Below, piece after piece: positions 1 to 8,837 of a DNA stretch of 64,000 nucleotides. A program made the position numbers and the translations under genes. Source of the DNA: Mesorhizobium sp. NZP2298 (GTDB taxonomy: Bacteria > Pseudomonadota > Alphaproteobacteria > Rhizobiales > Rhizobiaceae); assembly GCF_013170825.1 (NCBI RefSeq), contig NZ_CP033365.1, positions 5,530,001-5,594,000 of the forward strand. Direction: 5' to 3'. How positions within the stretch are numbered: the stretch's first letter is position 1; each line of letters opens with the position of its first letter. Below the pieces are notes generated by a model, which was not told the origin of the DNA, did not search any database, and saw nothing but the letters and a program-made list of their open reading frames with translations.

Positions 1-579
1 GGATCGATCGCGTCGGTCGTCTTCGGCCTCGCCATCGTCTTCGTCTTCCTGATCCTGGCTATGCAGTATGAGAGCTGGGCGATGCCGTTCATGGTGCTGC
101 TGGCGGTGCCACTGGCCCTGTTCGGCGCCTTCGTAGCCCTGTTGCTGCGCGGTATGCAGATCGACGTCTACTCGCAGATCGGCTTCGTCATGCTGATCGG
201 CCTGGCGGCGAAGAACGCGATCCTGATCGTCGAGTTCGCAAGAAGGCGACGCGAGGAGGGCCTCAGCATCGTCGAGGCGGCGATGGAAGCCGCGCGGCTG
301 AGACTCCGGCCGATCCTGATGACGGCTTTCGCCTTCATCCTCGGCGTGCTGCCGCTGATGTTCGCCACTGGCGCCGGCGCCGCGAGCCGTCAGTCGATCG
401 GCACCACCGTGTTTGGCGGCATGGTCGCCGCGACCATCCTGTCGCTGGTGTTCGTGCCGGTCTTCTACGCGGTCATCGAACAATTGCGGGAACGCCGTGA
501 AGGCGGCGAACCCGTCTCCCAACATCCTGAACCAACCGCCGAACCCGCCTTGCCTCCCCTGGCGGAAGCGGCCGAATAA
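1..579 (+). CDS. RND efflux transporter inner-membrane subunit, C-terminal part
   Basis: The frame is open from the first base, so about 192 C-terminal residues of a protein that normally has about 1040 are visible. They hold the last transmembrane helices of an AcrB/MexB-type pump: a helix leading into MQYESW, a loop with [15 protein letters not shown], and [17 protein letters not shown], which is typical of the family's second half. The hydrophilic proline/glutamate-rich tail after residue 155 is ordinary. In this family the protein exports hydrophobic compounds across the inner membrane using proton motive force. The adaptor gene follows 15 bp downstream, so pump comes before adaptor here, the reverse of the usual order. 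The substrate cannot be read from the sequence. Confidence 0.95.
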   Translation, partial: GSIASVVFGLAIVFVFLILAMQYESWAMPFMVLLAVPLALFGAFVALLLRGMQIDVYSQIGFVMLIGLAAKNAILIVEFARRRREEGLSIVEAAMEAARLRLRPILMTAFAFILGVLPLMFATGAGAASRQSIGTTVFGGMVAATILSLVFVPVFYAVIEQLRERREGGEPVSQHPEPTAEPALPPLAEAAE

Positions 580-594
580 GATTGGAGACTAATC

Positions 595-1746
595 ATGCGT
601 AAATGGAAAATCGCGTTGGGAACGGCTGTCGCGCTGGGCGCCATCTCGGTGGCCAGCGTCCATCTGCTCGACATGGGCAACCTCAGGCTCAGCGCCAGCA
701 CGGCTGGGGCTGCGCCTGCTCCGGCGGCATTCGTCATGCCGGTGCCGGTGGCAAGCGTCGTCAAGAAGACGATCCCGATCTATCTCGACTATGCTGCTCG
801 CATCGAGCCGATCCGCAGCATCACGCTGCAAGCGCGCGTGCCGGGCTACCTGCAGGAACAGACCGCGCAAGATGGCGCCGATGTGCGGCAGGGCGACCTC
901 CTCTACAAGATCTCGCCCGACGACTTCCAGGCAGCTCTCGACCAGGCGAAAGCCCAGGTGCAGCGCGATACGGCGACGCTCGACTATGCCCGTTCCAATC
1001 TCGGCCGCGGCACCGAGCTCGCCAAGAGCGGTTACCTCGACAAGGACAGCTTCGACCAGCGCACAAGCACCTTGCGCGAAGCGCAGGCGTCGCTGGCGCT
1101 CAACCAGGCAGCGGTGCGCACGGCGGAACTCAATCTGAGCTATGCCGAGATCCACGCGCCGTTCACCGGGCGCCTGGGCCGCAATCAGGCTTCGGTCGGA
1201 ACGCTGGTCAGCGTCGCCGGCACGGTGCTCAACACGCTGGTGCAGCTTGACCCGATCTATGTCACCTTCAATCCGAGCGAGACGGATCTGGCGGAGATCG
1301 AGCAGGCCCGCGCAGCCGGCCCGATCGAGGTCGAGGTTCTGCTTCCGGGCGAGACCGAGACCAGCCAGAAGGGCGAACTCACCTTCATCGACAACACGGT
1401 CGACCATTCGACCGGAACCATCACCGCTCGCGCCACCATCGGCAATGCGAAGTTCACGCTGATGCCTGGCCAGTATGTCCGCGTGCGGCTGCATATCAGG
1501 CAGCAGCCTGATGCGCTGATGGTGCCGCAGACGGCGCTGGGTTCGAGCCAGCTCGGCAAATATCTCTACGTGGTCGGCAAGGGCAACACGGTCGACCAGC
1601 GTCTGGTCTCGCTCGGCCCGACCAGCGGCGATCTGGTTGCGATCCTGAGCGGCGTCTCCGAAAGCGACCAGATCATCACAGGCAATCTGCAGAAGATCGG
1701 CCCCGGAATGCCGATCTCGCCACTGCCACAGAAACCGGCTACCTGA
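595..1746 (+). CDS. RND efflux periplasmic adaptor (membrane fusion protein)
   Basis: This 383-residue protein starts at an ATG preceded by GGAG. An N-terminal hydrophobic segment (about residues 6-25) acts as signal or anchor. The HlyD/AcrA order follows: a lipoyl half-motif near ARVPGYLQEQ, an alpha-helical hairpin (about 105-175), the second lipoyl half (YAEIHAPFTGRLG), then the beta-barrel and membrane-proximal domains ending in ISPLPQKP. It would bridge the pump encoded just upstream to an outer-membrane channel. No channel gene is visible in the window. There is no lipobox cysteine, unlike the adaptor encoded near 54 kb. Confidence 0.93.
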   Translation: MRKWKIALGTAVALGAISVASVHLLDMGNLRLSASTAGAAPAPAAFVMPVPVASVVKKTIPIYLDYAARIEPIRSITLQARVPGYLQEQTAQDGADVRQGDLLYKISPDDFQAALDQAKAQVQRDTATLDYARSNLGRGTELAKSGYLDKDSFDQRTSTLREAQASLALNQAAVRTAELNLSYAEIHAPFTGRLGRNQASVGTLVSVAGTVLNTLVQLDPIYVTFNPSETDLAEIEQARAAGPIEVEVLLPGETETSQKGELTFIDNTVDHSTGTITARATIGNAKFTLMPGQYVRVRLHIRQQPDALMVPQTALGSSQLGKYLYVVGKGNTVDQRLVSLGPTSGDLVAILSGVSESDQIITGNLQKIGPGMPISPLPQKPAT

Positions 1747-1772
1747 ATCCCCCGCAGGCCCGGTTTCCGCGC

Positions 1773-1811
1773 GGCGCCCCCGACCTTTTCTCAGGTCGCG
1801 GGCGCCGTTTT
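1773..1811. terminator. Probable bidirectional terminator
   Basis: A 13-bp stem with a single mismatch (GGCGCCCCCGACC at 1773-1785 and GGTCGCGGGCGCC at 1794-1806) is followed by GTTTT. It lies between the convergent adaptor and LysR genes and overlaps the LysR stop codon. Confidence 0.75.
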
Positions 1812-2699
1812 CACGAGCAGGCCGACAAGAGCGGCCACATCGGCGCGATCGGCCCTGGCCGGTGGCATGAATGCACAATAAGGATGGCCGAGGCGCACTG
1901 AAACAGTGGAAAGCGCAACCAGGCGGCCCGTATCCAGATCGGCTTGCGCCATCACCCGCTGGCCAAGGGCAATGCCCAGGCCGAGCCTCGCCGAGGCGAT
2001 CGCCAGACTGGACAACCCGACACGGCGCCCATGCGACGGGTCTGGCGAGCGGCTGCCGCCGCACGCCGCGAACCAGTCCGCCCAGGTTGGGTGCGAGGCA
2101 TAGTTCGGCCCCCAATTGGTGTGGATGAACAGGCTCTCATGCAGGTCCGTGAGCCCCGGATCGCCATTGCCGTGCCGGTGCCAGAATTCCGGCGAGCAGA
2201 CCGGCAGCACATCGTCATGGACAAGGCGGATCATCCGCAAGCCGGGATAGTGATAGTCGCCATAGGAGATGCGCAGGTCGACATTCTGGCGCATCAGATC
2301 AATCGGATCGTCTTCCGCGCGCACATCGATCGCCATGTGCGGAAAGGCCTCGAGAAGTGCAGCCAGCCTCGGCGCCAGCCATAGCTCTGCCAGCGAAAAC
2401 GGCACGCTGACGACCAGACGCGTTCTCAGGCCGCCTTCCAGCATGCGCTGGCCGATGGCGGCGATGTCGCCAAGCGCACGCGCGGTCTGCGGGTAGATGG
2501 CGTGGCCGGCGTCCGTCAGCGTGATGCGGTTGCCGGTGCGCACGAACAGCTGCTTGCCGAACCAGGTTTCGAGATTGCGGATCTGCTGGCTGACCGCCGC
2601 CGAGGACACGCCAAGCTCGCTCGCGGCCAGGGTGAAGCTGCCGGCACGGGCGGCGACCTCGAAGGCCTTGATCGCGTTCAGCGGCGGCAGCCGTTCCAT
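1791..2699 (-). CDS. LysR-family transcriptional regulator (GcvA-like)
   Basis: The protein has about 302 residues. The N-terminal helix-turn-helix (LNAIKAFEVAARAGSFTLAA, then LGVSSAAVSQQIRNLE) is typical of the GcvA/AmpR subgroup, followed by a periplasmic-binding-protein-like effector domain from about residue 95. The start at 2699 is chosen because GGAG lies six bases upstream. An in-frame ATG at 2711 and a longer extension are also open but lack such a site. The gene is divergent from the oxygenase gene at 2801 with about 100 bp between them, so it probably controls that gene. The effector is unknown. Confidence 0.9.
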   Translation of the reverse strand: MERLPPLNAIKAFEVAARAGSFTLAASELGVSSAAVSQQIRNLETWFGKQLFVRTGNRITLTDAGHAIYPQTARALGDIAAIGQRMLEGGLRTRLVVSVPFSLAELWLAPRLAALLEAFPHMAIDVRAEDDPIDLMRQNVDLRISYGDYHYPGLRMIRLVHDDVLPVCSPEFWHRHGNGDPGLTDLHESLFIHTNWGPNYASHPTWADWFAACGGSRSPDPSHGRRVGLSSLAIASARLGLGIALGQRVMAQADLDTGRLVALSTVSVRLGHPYCAFMPPARADRADVAALVGLLVKTAPAT

Positions 2700-2800
2700 G
2701 ACAGGCTCCATAAGTTTTTCTTGGTCATTCGTAATAATTTTCCGCGTTGAGAGAAAGAATTTTTTGCCGTCTTCTGTGTCCAACCCTTGGAGCACGCGAC

Positions 2801-3589
2801 ATGAAAGACATTCTCGATCTCGACCGCTATCCGCTCGACCGCGAAGGCAGCGCCGACTGGCGGCGTCTCGTCGGGCAGTCCGTCGCGGCGCTCAAGGCCG
2901 ACGGCATGTTCAATCTCGAAGGTTTTCTGCGGCCCGGCGTCGCCGAACAGGCGGTGCGGGAAATCAAGCCAGTCATGGACACGCAGTCCCATGTCCACAA
3001 GCGCATGCACAACATCTACTTCAAGCCCAGCATCCCCGAACTGGCGCCTGACCACCCCGCCTTGCGCAAGGTCGAGACCATCAGCCACACTGTCTGTGCC
3101 GACCAGCTTCCCGGCAGCATCGTGCTTGCCATCTACGAATACGAGCCGCTTGTGCGTTTCCTGGCGGCGACGATGGGCAAGACAGAACTGCATGTCATGC
3201 AGGATCCGCTGGCCCGCACCAATGTCATGGCCTACCGTGCCGGCGAGGCGCTGAACTGGCATTTCGACCGCTCGGAATTCACCACGACGCTTCTGCTACA
3301 GCAGGCCGAGAGTGGCGGCGACCTCGAATACCGCACCGATCTGCGCTCGGACGACGATCCAAACTATGACGGTGTCGCCAGGCTGCTCGAAGGGCGAGAC
3401 CCCGATGCAAAAATCCTGCGCATGAACCCCGGTACGCTCAATGTCTTCCGCGGCAAGAACACCGCGCACCGTGTCACCACCGTCGAAGGCGAACGCGAAC
3501 GCATGATCGCGGTGTTCTCCTATTACGAGAAACCCGGCGTGATGTTCAGCGCCGAGGAACGGGTCGGCTTCTACGGCCGGGCGGCCTGA
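2801..3589 (+). CDS. Fe(II)/2-oxoglutarate-dependent oxygenase, BesD/HalD-like, with a hydroxylase-type HxD triad
   Basis: The protein has 262 residues. Seen directly: H154-F-D156 in NWHFDRSEFTTTLLLQ, a distal His at 223 (NTAHRVTTVEGERERM) and nearby arginines at 232 and 234 that could bind 2-oxoglutarate. These residues and their context resemble the BesD/HalD family, which acts on free amino acids. Known halogenases of that family have Gly in place of the Asp. Here the Asp is present, so hydroxylation rather than halogenation is inferred. The ATG at 2801 is preceded by TTGGAG. It is divergent from a LysR gene and upstream of the GntR/enolase operon. The substrate is unknown. A hydroxylated amino acid or betaine feeding the neighbouring enolase-type enzymes is a guess. 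Confidence 0.75.
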   Translation: MKDILDLDRYPLDREGSADWRRLVGQSVAALKADGMFNLEGFLRPGVAEQAVREIKPVMDTQSHVHKRMHNIYFKPSIPELAPDHPALRKVETISHTVCADQLPGSIVLAIYEYEPLVRFLAATMGKTELHVMQDPLARTNVMAYRAGEALNWHFDRSEFTTTLLLQQAESGGDLEYRTDLRSDDDPNYDGVARLLEGRDPDAKILRMNPGTLNVFRGKNTAHRVTTVEGERERMIAVFSYYEKPGVMFSAEERVGFYGRAA

Positions 3590-3657
3590 GCCGCCCTCCA
3601 CCGATCCGGGTCGGGCTTTGCCTGGCGCTGAGAAAAATCCGAAAATGAGATCTTGTT

Positions 3658-3673
3658 AGATTGTCGACAATCT
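3658..3673. promoter_or_regulatory. Putative GntR operator, perfect 16-bp palindrome
   Basis: AGATTGTCGACAATCT is a perfect palindrome about 40 bp upstream of the GntR start. Its TTGTnnACAA core fits operators known for the FadR/FCD branch of GntR regulators. Autoregulation and control of the downstream enolase genes are inferred. Confidence 0.7.
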
Positions 3674-3713
3674 GATTGTCTTGCGGTCTGTTCTCGCTGG
3701 AGTGAGCCGGATA

Positions 3714-4436
3714 GTGAAGACGGATTTCAGCCCGATTGCCGACACGACGCGCCGCGCCGAGATCGTGGCGCTGCTGCGGCGCGCGATCCTGACCGGCCAG
3801 TTGGAGCCCGGCCAGAAGCTCAACGAGGTCAGGATTTCCGAGCAGATGCGGGTCAGCCGCGCGCCATTGCGCGAGGCAATGCGCGAGTTGGTGCAGGAAG
3901 GTCTCCTCGCCAGCATCCCCTACGCCGGCACCTTCGTCGTCGACGTCACCGCCAAGGACATCGACGATGCCTATTCGCTGAACAAGGTTCTGGACGAATT
4001 CGCCATCGAGCGCACCTGGCCGCTGCGCGACCAACGCTTCTTCGACGAGATCGACCGGCGCCATGAGGCGGTGAAGCAAGCGACGCGGGCTCTCGACACC
4101 ACGCGCCAGATCGAGACCGCGCTGCAACTGCACGGACTGATTTACGAATGGGCCGACAATTCGGTGCTGCTGGAAACCTGGCAGCGGCTGACCAGCCGGC
4201 TGCAGATGTATTTCGCGCTCCATCTGCATGCCCGCAACGAGCCGGTGCCGGTCGAGGACATCCACGAGACCTATGTGCGGCTCATGAAAGGCAAGGATAT
4301 GCGCGCCGCCCAGCGCTATGCCCGCGAACATATCGACATGGATTTCGAGGAGCTGCTCGCCTATGCGCGCGGGCTGGAGCAACGGGAATCGAAGGGCGCC
4401 AAGGCCGATCGCGCCGGACGGAACAACAACGGCTGA
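3714..4436 (+). CDS. GntR-family regulator with FCD effector domain
   Basis: The protein has about 240 residues from a GTG at 3714 with GGAG upstream. A TTG at 3681 is an alternative. The N-terminal winged helix covers about residues 10-75, with LLRRAILTGQLEPGQKLNE and SRAPLREAMREL as hallmark stretches. It is followed by an all-helical FCD domain with the usual metal-binding pattern of Asp/His residues. FCD regulators commonly sense organic or sugar acids. The gene is immediately upstream of two enolase-superfamily genes on the same strand and behind its own palindrome, so local repression relieved by the pathway substrate is the likely role. Confidence 0.9.
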   Translation: MKTDFSPIADTTRRAEIVALLRRAILTGQLEPGQKLNEVRISEQMRVSRAPLREAMRELVQEGLLASIPYAGTFVVDVTAKDIDDAYSLNKVLDEFAIERTWPLRDQRFFDEIDRRHEAVKQATRALDTTRQIETALQLHGLIYEWADNSVLLETWQRLTSRLQMYFALHLHARNEPVPVEDIHETYVRLMKGKDMRAAQRYAREHIDMDFEELLAYARGLEQRESKGAKADRAGRNNNG

Positions 4437-4485
4437 GGGCCTCGCCACCAAGGCGATGCTTTCCTGAAATCACGGACAGACAATA

Positions 4486-5589
4486 GTGCAGATCAAATCC
4501 ATCAAGGCCTACCATGTCGTTCAGCCCTTCGTGGACGGGCCCTACCGCATGTCAAAGGGCCGGGTCGCCGACTGCTTCGACGCGGTCATCGTCGCCATCA
4601 CTTCCGATAGCGGCGTGACCGGCTGGGGCGAGATGGCGCCGCTCGGCAATTTCTACTCGGCCGCGTTTCCAGCGGGGACACGCGCGGGCGTGCCGGAGAT
4701 CGCGCCGCATCTCATCGGACAGGATCCGCGCGGGCTGGCCAGCATTGGCCGGCTGATGGACACGGTGTTCAAAGGCCATCCCTACATCAAATCGGCGCTC
4801 GACATGGCCTGCTGGGACTTGGCCGCACGCGCCGCCGACGTGCCCCTGGTGACCATGCTCGGTGGCCGCGAGAGCGATATGGCGGAAACCTACCGGGTCG
4901 TCACCCACGGCACGCTCGACCAGATGGCGGCACTGGCAACAAGGATCATCGCCGAGGGCTGTCGCCGTTTGCAGGTCAAGGTCGGCGGCAATGTGCACGA
5001 CGACATCGAGCGGGTAACGACGGTCGCCTCGGCCGTGCCGAGAGGTACGGTGATTTTCTGCGACGCCAATGCCGGCTGGACACCCTATCAGGCCCGGCAG
5101 TTCGCCGATGCCACGCGCGGCATCGACTACACGTTCGAGCAACCCTGCACGACGATCGAGGAGAACATGTCGGTGCGCCGCATGCTGGACAAGCCGATGG
5201 TGCTCGACGAATCCGTGACGTCGCTGGAAGAGATGCTGGAGATCCACCGCCTGGGGGCGGCCGACGGGTTGACGCTGAAAATCTCACGGCTAGGCGGCGT
5301 GACCAGGACCCGGCAGATCCGCGACGTTGCCGTCGACCTCGGTTTCATGATCACGGTCGAGGACACAGGCGGCGCCGAGATCGACACAGCGGCGATGGCA
5401 CATCTGTCGCTGTCTACACCGCAAGAGCGGCGATTGCATGCCATCGCCTTCCATGAATGGGTGACGGTGCGCACGGCCTTCAACGCCCCGCCGGTCACCG
5501 GCAGCCATATGGGCATTCCGGATGGGCCTGGCCTCGGCATCGACGTGGACCCGAGCCTGCTCGGCAAGCCTTTCTTCGAGATCGGCTGA
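4486..5589 (+). CDS. Enolase-superfamily enzyme resembling hydroxyproline-betaine epimerase / cis-3-hydroxyproline dehydratase
   Basis: This 367-residue protein starts at GTG. It shows the mandelate racemase/muconate lactonising layout: an N-terminal capping domain with GWGEMAPLG, then a TIM barrel. The candidate acid/base lysines are K165 (RLQVKVGG) and K265 (LKISRLGG). The candidate metal ligands are D193 (DANAGW), E218 (FEQPC) and D241 (LDES). The paired lysines and the RLQVKVGG context resemble HpbD (4-hydroxyproline betaine 2-epimerase) as I remember it. The chemistry should be proton abstraction next to a carboxylate, giving epimerisation or dehydration. The exact substrate is not readable. 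Only one base separates it from the next enolase-type gene, so the two are probably translated together. Confidence 0.8.
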   Translation: MQIKSIKAYHVVQPFVDGPYRMSKGRVADCFDAVIVAITSDSGVTGWGEMAPLGNFYSAAFPAGTRAGVPEIAPHLIGQDPRGLASIGRLMDTVFKGHPYIKSALDMACWDLAARAADVPLVTMLGGRESDMAETYRVVTHGTLDQMAALATRIIAEGCRRLQVKVGGNVHDDIERVTTVASAVPRGTVIFCDANAGWTPYQARQFADATRGIDYTFEQPCTTIEENMSVRRMLDKPMVLDESVTSLEEMLEIHRLGAADGLTLKISRLGGVTRTRQIRDVAVDLGFMITVEDTGGAEIDTAAMAHLSLSTPQERRLHAIAFHEWVTVRTAFNAPPVTGSHMGIPDGPGLGIDVDPSLLGKPFFEIG

Positions 5590-5590
5590 G

Positions 5591-6775
5591 ATGAAAATCC
5601 GCGGCATCAAGGCCACGCCGATCAATCTTCGCCTCGAAGCGCCCTATGGCTGGGTCTTTGGCGAGCTCGACGGCTTTTCGCAAACCATTGTCGAGGTCGA
5701 GACCGAGGATGGGCTGATCGGCCTCGGCGAAGCGCCGACGCCGGCGGCAGCAGCGATCATCAACGATGTCTTGGCCGAGCGCCTGGTCGGACGCGATGCC
5801 TTCGACATCGCCGGCGCCGAATATGTCTGCCTGCCCTACTGGACCGGCGTGCAGTCGATCAACGATCGCACCCGCATCATGGCCTTCGGCGCCATCGAGA
5901 TGGCGTTGTGGGACCTGCGCGGCAAGGCGTGGAAGCAGCCGCTCTACCAGCTGCTCGGCGGCGCGGTGCGCAAGGATATTCCGTTCACCGACTATTTTTC
6001 GCTGCGCGGCGACGGGCCCAGGGTGAAAGGCGAGACGACGCCTGAAGAAGTCGCCGACTATTGCGTCGAACTCAACGAGACGCATGGCACGACCTTCTTC
6101 GAAGGCAAGTTTTCGACCGAGAACCCGAAAGTCTCGCTGAGAATGGTCGAGCTGATCCGCCAAAAGCTCGGCGACGAGGCGATGATCCGCATCGATTCCA
6201 ACCAGGCTTATTCGCTGGCCACCGCGCGGCGGCTGGCGCGGCCGCTCGAAGACCTCGGGGTCCGCAACTGGGAGGATCCGGTGGCGACGATCGAGGAGAT
6301 GCGGCAGTTGCGGCAGCATTGCTCGATCCCGTTCTCGACCCACAATATCGATATTGCGCGCGCCATGGACCTCAAGGTTCCTGACGCCTTCGTCGGCAAT
6401 CCGACGGCGCATGGCGGCATCGGCCGCCTGCTGCGCTTCGTCGGCGCCTGCGAACATGCCGGCGTCGATTTCTGGTGCTACAGCGGCGACAGCGGCATTG
6501 GCAGCGCGGCCTATCTGCATCTGTGCGCCGCGCTCGGCTGGATCCGGGAGCCGAACCAGTCGCTGTTTCGCATGCAGCCGATGGACATCACCGAAGAAGG
6601 GCCGTTTTCGCCGAGGAACAATGTCGTACGCGTGCCGGAAGGCCCGGGTCTCGGCGTTACCTTGTCGCGGAAAAACCTCGCGGCCTGCCATCGCGACTTC
6701 ACCGAGAACGGCCCGTGCAACAAATATCACGACCCGGCAAAGCCCGGAACATATCGCCGCCTGCCGCTGAACTAG
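5591..6775 (+). CDS. Enolase-superfamily dehydratase, glucarate-dehydratase-like
   Basis: This 394-residue protein is a second, clearly different mandelate racemase/muconate lactonising type enzyme. A capping domain with GLGEAPTP precedes a barrel with likely metal ligands D202 (RIDSNQAY), E228 (NWEDP) and H251/N252 (STHN). A late YSGDSGIGS segment also stands out. It lacks the paired-lysine pattern of the preceding protein and instead resembles the glucarate/galactarate dehydratase side of the superfamily. Two enolase-type enzymes in one operon could act in sequence, for example epimerisation then dehydration, or on two related substrates. Both options are inferred. The following 265 bp up to the binding-protein gene hold no other convincing gene. 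Confidence 0.8.
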   Translation: MKIRGIKATPINLRLEAPYGWVFGELDGFSQTIVEVETEDGLIGLGEAPTPAAAAIINDVLAERLVGRDAFDIAGAEYVCLPYWTGVQSINDRTRIMAFGAIEMALWDLRGKAWKQPLYQLLGGAVRKDIPFTDYFSLRGDGPRVKGETTPEEVADYCVELNETHGTTFFEGKFSTENPKVSLRMVELIRQKLGDEAMIRIDSNQAYSLATARRLARPLEDLGVRNWEDPVATIEEMRQLRQHCSIPFSTHNIDIARAMDLKVPDAFVGNPTAHGGIGRLLRFVGACEHAGVDFWCYSGDSGIGSAAYLHLCAALGWIREPNQSLFRMQPMDITEEGPFSPRNNVVRVPEGPGLGVTLSRKNLAACHRDFTENGPCNKYHDPAKPGTYRRLPLN

Positions 6776-7040
6776 GAGACAGAGAAGGAAAGGAGACTAG
6801 CCGACAGCAAGGGTCCGCCGCAGCGATTTGGATCGCCAAGGCAGCACCTGACGGGTGGAAGCATTGCCTCAAGAAAATCTGACCCCCGCGCCGCAAGGAT
6901 CGGATGGACCAGAAAAGACAGCATGCTACAGTCCCGGACGACCGACTTCGTTGATGGCCGGGACAGGAGAACTCCACGGGATTTCGTCAACCGCAAGTGC
7001 ATTCTTCAGCCATAAGAAACAAGGGGAAAGGGTTAAACCC

Positions 7041-8705
7041 ATGAGCAAGAACTACCGCATTCTCGACCTGATCCGGCGCAACCGCTCGCCGCTCGAAAAT
7101 CACCTTATCGACGGTCTCGTCGACGGCCGCGTCAGTCGCCGTGACTTCATCCGCCACGGCAGCCTGCTCGGCCTGTCGCTGCCACTCCTGGGCGGCATCA
7201 CCACGGCCGCCGGCCTCAGTGGCATGCCGTCGCTCGCCCGCGCCCAGGGGGCGCCCGGCGCGACCATCCGCGTCGCCAGCAGCGTGCCGGCGGCAGCCAT
7301 CGACCCGGTCACCATCGCCGACGCCGGCGGCCTGCTGGTCATGCAGCAGGTTGCCGAGTTCCTCTGCGTCGATGGCCCGGACCTCGTGCTCAAGCCGGCG
7401 CTGGCCGAAAGCTGGAAGCCGAACGACAACGGCTCGGTATGGACCTTCAAGCTGCGCAAGGGCGTGAAGTTCCATTCGGGCGGCGAGATGAAGGCCGAGG
7501 ACGTGGTGGCCAGCATCGACCGCCTTGCCGACCCGGCAAACTCGTCCAACGCGCTGTCGGTGTTCACCGGCATCCTGTCGAAAGGCGCCAGCAAGAAGGT
7601 CGACGACTACACGGTGGAATTCCATCTCGACGCGCCGAACGGCAACTTCCCCTACATGCTGTCATCGGACAATTACAACGCCGTCATCATCCCGGCGAGC
7701 TACAAGGGCGACTACGAGAAGAGCTTCGACGGCACCGGGCCGTTCAAGGTCGAGAAGTACACGCCGAAAGTCGGCGCATCCTTCGTCCGCAACGAGAATT
7801 ATTGGGGCGAGAAGGCCCTGCCCGATCGCACGGAATTCACCTTCTTCACCGATGTGCAGCCGATGATCCTGGCCCTGCAAGGCGGCCAGGTCGACATCAT
7901 CAACCAGATGCCGGTTCTGGCCGGCGTCGCCCTGCTCAGCGATCCGAGCGTCGACATCATCAGCCTAAAGTCCTCAGCGCATCAGCAACTGCACCTGCGC
8001 TGCGACGACGGCCCGCTGAAGGACGCGCGCGTGCGCCGCGCCATCGCGCTCAGCATGGATCGCGACAAGCTGGTCGCTGGCCTGATGAAGGGTCGCGCCG
8101 TGGCGGGCAATGACAGCCCGTTCGCATCGGTCTACCCGTCGACCGATACCAGCGTGCCGCAGCGCAAGCAGGACATCGCGCAAGCCAAGCAGTTGATGGA
8201 AGCGGCGGGTGTCGGCAAGGGCTTCAAGATCACGCTGACCACCGAGCGCTACCTCGAAATCCCCGAATATGCCCAGCTCATCCAGAACTGGGTCAAGGAG
8301 ATCGGCATCGAGCTCGAGCTCAACATCCTCGACCAGAGCGCCTATTACGGCGACGCGGTGTTCGGCAAATCGAACTGGCTGGATTCGGTGATGGGCATCA
8401 CCGACTATGGCCACCGCGGCGTGCCGAATGTCTATCTCGCTGCCCCGCTGAAGAGCGAAGGCACCTGGAACGCGGCGCACTTCAAGAACAAGGACTACGA
8501 CGCGCTGGCGACCAGCTACATCGCGGCGCTTGATCTCGAGGCGCAGAAGGCCGACGCCGGCAAGATCCAGAAGCTGCTGCTCGAGGAAACGCCTGTTATC
8601 TTCGGCTATTTCTACGACTACCTGACGGCGACGGCGAAAGGCGTGGCCGGCGTGCAGCCGACCGCCATGTCGCAGCTCTTCCTCGAAAAGGCATCGAAGG
8701 CCTAA
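7041..8705 (+). CDS. Tat-exported ABC transporter substrate-binding protein, peptide/nickel type (family 5)
   Basis: The protein has 554 residues from an ATG preceded by AAAGGGTTAAACCC. A twin-arginine signal (VSRRDFIRHGSLLGLSLPLL, about residues 34-53) shows folded export by the Tat system. The mature part has the SBP_bac_5 pattern: LAESWKPNDNGSVWTFKLRKG, then a two-lobe body ending near residue 550. It should capture an oligopeptide-like or modified amino-acid ligand for the permeases encoded at 11.2-15 kb. It is strikingly similar to the protein encoded at 16098-17753, so the two look like duplicates sharing one transporter. Confidence 0.93.
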   Translation: MSKNYRILDLIRRNRSPLENHLIDGLVDGRVSRRDFIRHGSLLGLSLPLLGGITTAAGLSGMPSLARAQGAPGATIRVASSVPAAAIDPVTIADAGGLLVMQQVAEFLCVDGPDLVLKPALAESWKPNDNGSVWTFKLRKGVKFHSGGEMKAEDVVASIDRLADPANSSNALSVFTGILSKGASKKVDDYTVEFHLDAPNGNFPYMLSSDNYNAVIIPASYKGDYEKSFDGTGPFKVEKYTPKVGASFVRNENYWGEKALPDRTEFTFFTDVQPMILALQGGQVDIINQMPVLAGVALLSDPSVDIISLKSSAHQQLHLRCDDGPLKDARVRRAIALSMDRDKLVAGLMKGRAVAGNDSPFASVYPSTDTSVPQRKQDIAQAKQLMEAAGVGKGFKITLTTERYLEIPEYAQLIQNWVKEIGIELELNILDQSAYYGDAVFGKSNWLDSVMGITDYGHRGVPNVYLAAPLKSEGTWNAAHFKNKDYDALATSYIAALDLEAQKADAGKIQKLLLEETPVIFGYFYDYLTATAKGVAGVQPTAMSQLFLEKASKA

Positions 8706-8733
8706 GCGGAGGCAGACAAGCCCATCCCGCGAC

Positions 8734-8760
8734 CGCCAGCCCCAGTGGGGCTGGCGCTTT
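8734..8760 (+). terminator. Hairpin terminator or attenuator after the first binding-protein gene
   Basis: A perfect 10-bp stem (CGCCAGCCCC / GGGGCTGGCG) with a 3-base loop is followed by CTTT. It lies about 30 bp after the binding-protein stop and probably limits read-through into the molybdenum enzyme gene, keeping the binding protein in excess. Confidence 0.6.
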
Positions 8761-8837
8761 CGCTGCCAGGCCGAGGCAAGGCGCTACGCGCCGGCCTGAC
8801 GCGGAGCCTCGCGTTGCGGGACGATCGATCATTGCCC

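Noticed and set aside
589..2115. A 508-codon minus-strand frame across the adaptor gene and the LysR 3' end
   Set aside because: It conflicts with two well-supported genes and with the terminator between them.
2801..3589. Calling the oxygenase a halogenase
   Set aside because: The residue that must be Gly to leave room for halide is Asp156 here.
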